A stretch of 64,000 bases of DNA. Origin: Nymphaea colorata. Its lineage: Eukaryota; Streptophyta; Magnoliopsida; Nymphaeales; Nymphaeaceae. Positions 55,061-64,000 of this stretch are shown here, in pieces. Made by a program: the position numbers and the translations under genes. The notes under the pieces are model-generated. The model was given only the letters and a program-made list of their open reading frames with translations. It searched no databases and was not told the DNA's origin. Each line of letters opens with the position of its first letter. The stretch's first letter is position 1. The stretch covers positions 22,798,412-22,862,411 of the forward strand of contig NC_045139.1 in the NCBI RefSeq assembly GCF_008831285.2. The letters run 5' to 3'.

Positions 55061-55784
55061 ACAAAAATAAGGTATCATAAATTATCTATTTGATGTGATT
55101 GATGTTCATTTTCATACGTTATTGTTTCGTCATTGGTGATAATCTGATTTATTTTATGTTATCTATATATTGCAATGTGCATGTTATTTACAGATGTATC
55201 TGTTCGCATCCCCAAAATTTCTTTTGGTTTTTGAAGTGTTTTAGAAAATGAGTTTTTGTTTTGCAAATGAGAGAGAAAGGGACTTGCCCATCGGTACGAG
55301 AATCGACCGTTCCCGATGCATTTACTATGCATAATAAATCCAAGGGCTACGCTTATTCTTGATGCATTTCGTTTTGACTTGAACATTCGTTTTCATTCTA
55401 TATGCGATGTAGTGTTTGAGAAAATGTTGAAGATTTGATGTTTCGAACTTTTGAGAAAGTTTTGAAGAATCTTTTGAGAGGGTAAAACATTTTGGTTCGA
55501 GAAATTTTGAATTGAGAAATCTTTATAAATATTTGAAAAACTTTGGAGATCACTTTCGAAGTCACTTTAGTGTTCTCTTAAGGCTTTAAGTAGGTTTGAG
55601 GACCGTTAAGGATGATTTCAATATTGGGTCATTACTTGATTTTTGGTCTTGGTGAAGTCAAAAAATAAAAAGATCTTGAGAGAAAAATGTTCAAAAGAAT
55701 AGAAAAGATGAAAGACTTGATCACAAGAGAGATATAGAGAAAGAGAGAGAGAGAAAAAGATCTTGAAAATCACAAAATCAAGGA

Positions 55785-55788
<4 letters not shown>

Positions 55789-55827
<39 letters not shown>
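55789..55827. repeat. (GA)n microsatellite
   Basis: About 19 GA units within the solo LTR. Confidence 0.95.
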
Positions 55828-55830
<3 letters not shown>

Positions 55831-55921
55831 GCACATATACGTGTACATTTTATATCAAATACACATATATGAAAGTTTATAAAAAGAGGATATTGATTCG
55901 AAGAAAAAGAGAGATTTTGGA

Positions 55922-55923
55922 AG

Positions 55924-55985
<62 letters not shown>
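55922..55985. repeat. Poly(A) plus (TA)n tract
   Basis: About 30 A followed by about 17 TA units. Confidence 0.95.
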
Positions 55986-55991
<6 letters not shown>

Positions 55992-56742
55992 TGTAGGAGA
56001 AGACATTTAATTGAAGAGAAAAATAAAAGACTATGACATATATATACGAATGTGTCTTCATGAGATTAGAAATCCGGAAATGACTTAAAATATCCGACTT
56101 CAATTTTTATGTAGGCCGGAGAGGAACTTAAGCTCATGCAAGAACCTAAGCTAAGTCTCCAAAGCTGTATTAGAAAGGGTATTTGCTTTTAAAAATCTTT
56201 TGGAAAAGCATGATTTCAAATATTTTATATATTAACATGAAACATTATTGTTTTGTTTATTACAAGGGAATATATTTCTTCCACCGTTGGGTATGGAAGA
56301 AAACCAAGCAACATAATAAGGCACTCATTATGGTTCCTAATTGGGTGGTTAAGAGGAAAACTATACGTAAGAATGACATGAAAATGCATATTAACATGTA
56401 CATATTCGTGAGGGTTTTTCCGGGTTGAACAAATCCCAACTTCATACATGAACATAATAATAGAGAAGAATCTCAGCCCAAACACTCATTCTCACCGTTC
56501 ATTAATATATAAATAGAAAAATCAATCAACTATGCATGCATAATATCTCAAAACAAAGTAACACTTAAGAGAAAAGAGAAACATGTTTTTCTCCTAAAAT
56601 GAAATAATATTTCTCCTTCTCACGCTCTCGGTGTACTGAAGAATAGCTCTTGACTCCGAACAAGAGATTTGAGAGCTATCTTACATGACCATGGGGAGAT
56701 GAAGAAGGGAGAAAGAAAAATAAAACAAGAACTACATACCTC

Positions 56743-56816
56743 TAGTATCTTCTTATGCTCTCTTGAAGAGTTGGAACTTTAGTATCTTCTTATGCTCTCT
56801 TGAAGAGTTGGAACTT
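56743..56816. repeat. 37-bp tandem duplication in the solo LTR
   Basis: Two identical units beginning TAGTATCTTCTTATGCTC at 56743 and 56780. Confidence 0.93.
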
Positions 56817-57926
56817 GAAGAAGAAGAAGAGGAAGAGAAATGGAAAAGAAGAATCAAATCTTCAAGTGAAGAATCATTAGAAATTCTTCCAAGGGTTATC
56901 CCATGCCCAAGAGAGAAAATTGTGGGGGTATTTATAGAGAGTTTTGGAGCCAAAACTCAAAATTTGATATTTTTTTTTAATTTTACAACATTTTATATTT
57001 TCTAAATAGGTTTTGACTAAGTGGAGTTGGCCATTAGCCCTGCAAATACCCTTTTGGGGTGTGGGCAGGCTAATGCCCATTCAACAAGCCCAAAATCACC
57101 CCCAAGGGGCGGTTTTTCATCAAAATGGGAAGCCTTGCCGCACTAGTATCCAACAGGCACACTCGTGCGTGGCTCTTACTCACGCACGATGGCGCGCTCG
57201 CGTTTACCCAGCCGTGCAGTAGTTCGCGCACGCCGGCGGCCCGGCGCGTTCGTCTTTTTTAAAAAAAAAAACAAGATAAAATGAAATAAAATCAAATATA
57301 ATTGAATAAAATGCATAAATAATAAATAAATAAAGGTTGTTTATATAAGAAGCATAAAAACATTTTTTTTATTTAAAATGTGTAAAAAAATGATTTTCGT
57401 TACAAAATGGGTAACTGACTCCGTTTTGAATGACTCTGGGCTAGTTTTAGAGTTGGATTGGGTTCAATTGGTTGCCGACGCCTTCTACTGAATGGTTCAA
57501 AGATTAGAAACATAATTTTGGTGCGAGGACGAGACATAAAACAAAAGGGAAGGTCATGCACGTGTGCACGATGCTCAATAGCATTAAATTTTGGATTCTG
57601 TGTTTGAAAGGCTCGATTTGGATTTAGACTGTTATTTTGGATCCGAGAATTGGGTTTTGGATTTGAATCTCGCTTTTACATTTGGGCTTTGACTTTGAAT
57701 TTTGTGTTTGTATTCGGACAAAGGTTTAGAAATTCATTTTGGATCGAATAATCGTGAATTTGTTTTCGGTCTAGGATTGAGCTTGCGGTTTAAAAATTTA
57801 AATCCAAATAACTGAGAATTTTGTTTGGATGAAAATAAAATACACCCCTTTTGGAAAACTGTGGGGTGATAACAGAATCTTACCATACATGTTATTTACA
57901 AATGTAGCTTATCTAATTTACAAAAT

Positions 57927-59533
57927 ATGAAAAGTTCAAGTACAACAACTAATCGTGATATCAAATACTTTACTAGTAAGACCAACAAATATTCTACTGA
58001 AGATGAGTACAAACAATGCACAGTTGAGAACATTGTAATTGGAGCGACGTGTGAAACAACTATGAAATTTTTACATAAACTTCTTAAGCATGTTTCAAAA
58101 TTTTCTGGGCATCTTAGGTTAATAGTATTCTTTTTTACAGTTGGTGTTGTTGCACATGCATTTTCATGGTAAGAGACTATGATCCAACTACACGATACAA
58201 TGATATATCGTTTTCCATCTAAGTAGTGCAGGGTCCAATGGAAGGAAGGGCAACCAATCATTCAAAATGCAAAGTGTGTGTGGAAGCAAGTAGGTAGGAA
58301 TGGAAGCTGTGCTGTAAATGATACACTTTATGGTCACGAACAATTATCACGTGACTTATTTCGTATGGATGCACCAATTTTTTTATCTCTTACTCACTTG
58401 CTGAAAGACAAAGGTATATTACGTGATACAAGAAATGTAACGGATGAAGAATAATTAGCGAGTTTTATGATGGTCATTGGATAGAATAAACGAGATTATG
58501 TTTTGAAAGACCATTTTCAACATTCTAGTGAAACCATTTTCAAACACTTTCATGACATTTTAAAGGGAGCTCTACAATTAAGTCATGAGTTTGTAAAGAA
58601 CCCAAGTGTTAATATGCCACCAGAGATAACAAGTGATCCAAAGTTTACGCGATTCATGGTACCTTTGTAACATTTATGATATACTATTGAAAAATTCATT
58701 TCATGATGAATTTATTTTAACTTATTGTACTTCAGTGTGAGGATTGTATTGGAGCAATAGATGGTCCACACATTTCAATGATTGTTCCAATAGAAGATCA
58801 AGTTAGATGTAGAAATAGAAAAGGATTCAATTCACATAATGTAATGTGTGCATGTACGTTCAATCTATGGTTTACTTTTATTTATGTGGATGGAAAGACT
58901 CTACAGCTGATGCAAGAATATTAGCTAAACTTTTGGATAACCGAAGTTTGGGATTTCCTTCGATTCTAGAGGGTAATATAATATCACCCCATGTTCATAA
59001 GTCTTTGAGTCAAACTTCTGCTTTGATAACATTTTTCCTACGTAGGTAAATTTTACCTTGTTGACTCAAGCTATGCCAACGCTCTCAAATTTTATGCTCC
59101 GATATGTGGTTATTCTATATCATTTGAAAGAATTTACAAATAGGCGTTCATTTAAGAATGATGAAGAACTATATAATTTTAGACATTCATCACTTAGGAA
59201 TGCAGTCGAATGTTGTTTCGGCATTCTAAAAGCTAGATTCCCAATTCTAAAGTTGCAGTTTCATATCCTGTTGACACACAAAGTGATATAGTTATTGCAG
59301 CTTGTACATTACATAATTATATTCGAATGAATAACATTGATGATTGGATATCGAGAGACTCTGGAGAAAAATGGATTCCACCACAAACACATGAAGATCA
59401 GGCTCCAAGAGAGTGTCCAATCGAGCACATAACTCTACATGCACACGTGATGCAGCCAAGGCATTTAGAAAATCAATTGCATGGGATGATTATGTTCATG
59501 AAAGAGATAGGTAATAACTATCACGTTTTGTAG
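57927..59533 (+). pseudogene. PIF/Harbinger DDE transposase, decayed
   Basis: An N-terminal segment is followed by an open stretch from about 58270 with a WKQVGRNGSCAVNDTLYG segment, a FRMDAPIFLSL segment and a helix-turn-helix-like FQHSSETIFKHFHDIL segment. A small intron (about 58660-58737, GT-AG) leads to CIGAIDGPHI (first catalytic Asp), DGKDSTADARIL (second Asp) and, after frameshifts near 58970-59150, NAVECCFGILKARFPIL (catalytic Glu). The DDE_Tnp_4 triad is therefore still visible. Stops at 58452 and 58482 and the frameshifts make it non-functional. It would cut and rejoin DNA at the element ends. Confidence 0.85.
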
Positions 59534-59539
59534 TAATTC

Positions 59540-62030
59540 GTTCTCCTTTTACTTGTTCACTTTTCTCTTTTTACTTCAAATATTTTACTTCAATTTCATA
59601 ATGCATTTTCATGATATCAATACATTGTATTTATTGTAGAATGAAGGTCACATGAAACATGAAAAGACACGAAGATACTATGTAGTGTTTGAAGGAAGAG
59701 TTACTAGCAGTCAACAAGCATAGTGCACAATCAAAATGCCAAGTGCTCAACTGTTAAACTAATTATTTGCTCCTCTTTGTTATGTTTTTCTATTTAATAA
59801 GGTGACATGTAACTTTATCAACTTACTGTGTGTGAATGTGTTGTGGATTACATATCTATGATTATGCTTAAATTAGATGACTTTATTATGCTTAAGTACC
59901 ATACTACCTAGTGTGCTTAAAGAGCTTGAAGTTAATAATCTCCTACTTCCATTCCATATGCGTCACACAAAGCTTGAATAGGTTTTGGTTATTGTAGAAA
60001 TAAATAGATCCAAATCAATTTTTTTTTTCTTTTAAGAGTTAGCTAACTGAAAAAGAAAGCAAAAAAGAGCACGAAGGTGTGGGTCCATAGCAAAAAAATA
60101 AAAGAAGAAAGAAGGAAGGGAAAGAAGGCAAGAAAAAGTAAGATGAATGATGAAAAGGGTAACAAAGGTATAATTCTTTAGTTAGTAAGGTTTTCGTCAA
60201 CCTATTTCACATTTTTGAGGTTGATTCATGCTCGTCTTGTAAAATTGCCCACAACTGGAAGAACTATCAACCTTTGAATCTTTCATAGTTGAGGAGGAGG
60301 AGGGTTCAGGTAAGGTGCTCTTTTATGGGCTGGGGGTTATCCATTTCGTACCAATATAATTCTCCTCTAGTGCGTTATGGGTTTCATCTTGCTTGATTGA
60401 GGTGGTTATTGCATAGTCTACAGGCTCAAAGGAAGCATGATAGAAAGATATTTGCTGTTAAATTTATGTTAAATGCTCTTTATTTGTTATTTTTGATTTC
60501 TAAGCTTGCAAGTTATGTCTGAATCTATACAGGTTCTTTTTTATGAAGTATATGAATACTGAGAACTATATGTGTGATTCCTTTTTCAATAGATGAACCT
60601 TTGAATGTTGGCTACTTATAGAACATGATTTCTTATTATTTGCCATTTTGGTTGGCCTTTTTGTGGCTTCCTTGCTTATTCTTCACATGGCTTCACCTAT
60701 GCAGTACAATTTCCATTTTTTCATTCATATTTTTTTTCTCATTTTCCCAGGTCCTCATCCTAACGCCCACATGCATCATATCAACAATGAGTAAAGGCAC
60801 TTGAAAGATTTAGGTGAGCATTGAGTGCATGCTATTTTCTCAATTAGTGAATTTTTTTGTGCCAAGGCACACAAGTAGCAAAATTTGGTTTTGCATGTGA
60901 AGAATATTGTGGGGTTTTAATTTTCTTAATGTATTTATTAAATAATTCTTCTTTCCATCCTTGGGTTTCCATTGAATAGTGTAAATTCTCTGTTGTGGTT
61001 TACATGTTCTTATCCTTGTTCATTGGACAGTTGAATAGCAGGCACGAAGCTGCTTCAACATGTGTGGCCTTGAATTGCTATAAAATCACTTCTAAGTTCT
61101 ATATCCTTGTTCAAAAATACATCCAAGTTTTATCAATTGCAAATACATCTTTGTTTTTTAATCTTGTTAGAAAATCAATTTGTTTTGGACCGCTATAAAA
61201 TCACATTTCTTTTGATAACTAGGTCAGTCTGATTGTGGCCTTGGATCAGCTTGCTCGTGGCCTTGGATCAACTGCTGCCCTTGAATTTTTTGGGTTCAAT
61301 AGGTACAAATTTATTCACATCTAGGGTTTATGCTCATTTATCATGATATGTGTCCTAGTTGTGTTCGTTATTTGTAGTTAAGACTTAAATACATTAAGCT
61401 GGAGATTATTTGACCATATAAATGATGATTAGCATTCCTATTATGCAGAAAATTGGTGAAATTTATAAAGCCTATCAGAATCTTAAACAGGCAATTACAT
61501 ACCTAGAAAAATCTGCTTGCCTGTTCCAGAGTGAAGAAGTGTCAACTTCTACAATCTGTGGAAAACATCACTGCTGTTGAAGGCAACAAACAAATTGAAA
61601 GACATGGATGAGGAGGACGATCATGTCCTTTGCTTCTTGTGGCCATAGGGAAAAGGTTGTTGCATGGAGCTGTTTGGAGGCAATCAATATTTATCATGAT
61701 TGTATAATTTTTATACCCAACTTCTAATTTTTGTGCTCAAATTCTAAGGAAGAATGCTTTGTAACTTTTGGTACTAACTATATAATGCTATTGGTTGTTG
61801 ACACATATTGTTATTAACTGTAGCTAATTGCATTAAGCTGAAAGTGGTTTTTAAAGCCACAGTTAAAAACTGGGCTTTTGTCATCCAAACAAATACTAGG
61901 TATGAAAAAGAAAAACCTGGTGTTTGTGTTTGCATCCAAACACAAAAACCAGGTCTTAAAACCTGGATTACAAAACCAGGTTTCCTCAAAACCAGTTTTG
62001 AGGAAACCCTGGCCTCAAAAGGTTTTGAGG
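59540..62030 (+). other. 3' noncoding part of the Harbinger element
   Basis: No coding signal. A short direct duplication (GTGGCCTTGGATCA near 61235 and 61258) and, at 61860-62033, repeated AACCAGG/CCTGG motifs that mirror the left subterminal region. Confidence 0.5.
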
Positions 62031-62051
62031 GTCTGTCATCTAAACAAGGCC

Positions 62052-63311
62052 TTAAATTTTTACATGATGCTAGATCTTAGTGATTGAAATCTAACACTTA
62101 TGCTTAGGTTGAAATTAAAGTGATGCAGGCTGAAAATGGAAGGAGGCTATCTTTCATAGACTTTTTCCTATGATATGGTTCATGAGAACCCTATCCAAGG
62201 CTTGAAGCCTGAAACAAACTCTGGATTTTGGTCCTAAACTCCTGCAATGGATTAGGAGGATCAGTACTACTAAAACCCTGAAATCAGACTAGTTATGTAA
62301 CCATAACAACCTATCATAAATTAAAGAGACAAGAAATAGAGGGAGATCGAAAGGAAGTTAAATGAATTTACAGGAAATCAAATGAAGAAATTAATAGTAT
62401 CGATCACAACTATCCCTTGATTGCCAAGTAATCTCATCTATTTGTAGAACAAATGAGAGAAAAAACCCAAATCGATTAGTTTTTCCAAAATGATAATTTT
62501 TTCTAAAAGATAACATCAATACGATTAATTTCTTTCAAATGTGTTTTTGCTGCTCATGTGTAACTGAGGATCATCTCCTCCATCCAATACATTGAGTTGA
62601 AACAAAACCTGAATACAAATCTGTGAACACATTATTTAGACTGTAAAATTAGATTTGTCTAGAGAAATCGGGTATAGGAAGTAAAATGAAAACAAAGAAA
62701 AATACATAAACAAGGAAATATAAGAGAGCAAAGAATGCAATGTTCAATAAAAATCTTCACCACATTAAAAAAAGCCATATATCAACCCTTTGAAGTTGAA
62801 ATATCCTTATTCAAGATTTGTTTTGATGAACATTCCCAAGATACAATAACATACATAAACTTAATTTTGGTTCTAGTGGGTTTTAGGTATCATGAATTGC
62901 AAATTTCAAGAATCAGCAGCATCTTCTACTATCAAACTATTTTGTGTTGAACATTTAACAATATTGGATGTGATCGAACAAAAGTGAGTGTCCCTCATTC
63001 AGTTGAGCATAAATATAGTCCAAAACATGATTTAAGCATCTCATGAAGAGTTCAAACAAGTCAGTTGCAAAGAAACGAAGTGACAAGATCCCTCGTTCAG
63101 AGTTCAAACAATTGTAGAGATGAATCAATAATCGACATATTGTACATAAGTTGCAGAGAAACAAAGTGATAGCGACAATGAAAGAGGAGCGATGAAGTTG
63201 GCCCATCCAAAACCACACAATGACCCTACAGGATGTTCAAAATGAGGTCATCAAAGGTGAAAGGATGGCAAATCCCATGATGGAGTGAAGCAACTTGCCA
63301 TAACCTAAGGC
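62052..63311. other. Flanking sequence, no gene seen
   Basis: AT-rich DNA with only short ORFs and no recognised domain. Confidence 0.5.
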
Positions 63312-63612
63312 ACAGGGGTACGTGTGATCTGCCCACATGCCTATGTTGGTATGCGGGTACGATGACATGGGTCTATGAGTACGGCTATATCTAAAATATA
63401 AAAATCATTTTCAAACTTAATTTTTTTCTTTAATGTTGATTCTTCTCTTTTTTTGTGTTTCCCTTCTACTAAGATTCTATATTTTCCTCTCATTTTGCTT
63501 TAATTTGAGAAGTTTTATGGATATATACACACACACACACTATGTTGTACTCTGTACTCATATTTTCTAAAATCACCATACCCATACCTGTTTCATACCT
63601 ATACCCATGTGC
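63312..63612. mobile_element. Family III MITE, second copy
   Basis: Ends AAGGCACAGGGGTACG and TACCCATGTGCCTT (inverted). Interior closely related to 41521-41869: GGTATGCGGGTACG, TTTTCAAACTTAATTT, ATATTTTCCTCTCATTT. A TSD is not clear. Confidence 0.75.
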
Positions 63613-64000
63613 CTTAAGCCGAAATGGTTTGAACAACAAACCTTGGTCAATTGAACAACACTAGCCAACAGAAGAGGAGTTGAGAAAGAAGATCAAATGG
63701 AGGAAAATTGAAAGATTACGATAGATGTTAGAAAAGTAAAATGACACCAGAAAACGAGCTACAAATGCTCGGGATGAATGACCAGAACAGTAAGCAAACA
63801 CGGACATTGACCGGAACAGTAAACTTTCATGGGAAAATGAAGGAAGCCATGGAAAGCAAGTACGGCGCAAGAATTTCACCACATATGTTGATGTTAGTGT
63901 TGTCTGCCAAAATAGACTCTGCATTTTATACCGCAGAGTCAAGACATCACTAAATGTTATATATTTATATCAAAAGAGGAGGCATCACGTGACCCAAAAA
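63613..64000. other. Right edge, no gene seen
   Basis: One 70-codon + strand ORF with no motif; probably chance. Confidence 0.4.

Larger units (their letters stand above)
55201..57874 (-). mobile_element. Large solo LTR (2.67 kb) inside the Harbinger element
   Basis: Begins TGTTCGCATCCCCA and ends TGGGGTGATAACA (LTR-like inverted TG...CA ends). Flanked by GTATC (55196-55200) and GAATC (57875-57879), a TSD with one mismatch. On the minus strand a CTCTATAAATACCCCC TATA box lies near 56935, so the LTR is minus-oriented. It contains (GA)n, poly(A), (TA)n, a 37-bp tandem repeat and a GC-rich patch (57110-57250). No internal domain, so it is a solo LTR, probably of a large gypsy element. Confidence 0.75.
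51964..62051 (+). mobile_element. PIF/Harbinger DNA transposon, degraded, with a nested solo LTR
   Basis: Ends GGTTGCGTTTGGGTGACA (51964-51981) and TGTCATCTAAACAAGGCC (62034-62051) form a Harbinger-type TIR (12 of 18 matching), followed on both sides by subterminal AACCAGGTTTT repeats. Flanking trinucleotides TCA and TTA are close to the TTA/TAA TSD. Inside, in the same sense, are the two proteins of the superfamily: a Myb/SANT-like protein and a DDE transposase. Minus the 2.67 kb solo LTR, it would be about 7.4 kb. Confidence 0.8.

Overview
This window comes from a land plant nuclear genome, most likely an angiosperm with TE-rich introns. The evidence is spliceosomal GT-AG introns, plant-type Ty1/copia, Ty3/gypsy, LINE, hAT and PIF/Harbinger elements, AT-rich DNA, and one single-copy-type housekeeping gene stretched by intronic transposons. 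The species cannot be told from sequence alone.

The only host gene recognised with confidence is cytosolic tryptophanyl-tRNA synthetase (TrpRS) on the + strand. Its ATG is at 10395 and its stop ends at 48787. Twelve exons total 1,242 coding bases (413 aa), every junction is GT-AG, and the reading frame is intact. About 97% of the locus is intron. Intron 1 (12.2 kb) and intron 6 (15.0 kb) are nests of transposons; introns 7-9 (2.0-3.3 kb) each hold hAT-type elements.

Layout. About 0.8-9.8 kb: an old minus-strand LTR element with 1.5-1.6 kb LTRs and a decayed gypsy-type gag but no recognisable pol; its right LTR ends about 550 bp before the TrpRS ATG. 10.4-10.65 kb: TrpRS exon 1. 10.65-22.9 kb: intron 1, with a hAT element with perfect target-site duplication (TSD), a GGGTAC-rich element, a copia gag fragment, a LINE tail and a gypsy-like 3' end with LTR. 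22.9-25.2 kb: exons 2-6. 25.2-40.2 kb: intron 6, with a short non-autonomous LTR element (25.26-28.57 kb) and a minus-strand copia element that was itself invaded by a solo LTR, a younger complete copia element (31.62-37.22 kb) and a MITE. 40.2-48.8 kb: exons 7-12 with hAT/MITE insertions in introns 7-9. 48.8-52.0 kb: intergenic. 52.0-62.05 kb: a decayed two-gene PIF/Harbinger element (Myb/SANT-like protein plus DDE transposase) split by a 2.67 kb solo LTR. 62.05-64 kb: no gene, one MITE-like copy.

No operon, CRISPR or tRNA/rRNA gene was seen. No wholly new system was found. The most notable content is the nesting history, three hAT-type repeat families with readable TSDs and internal repeats, and the consistent transition-type (C-to-T or G-to-A) nonsense decay of the elements.
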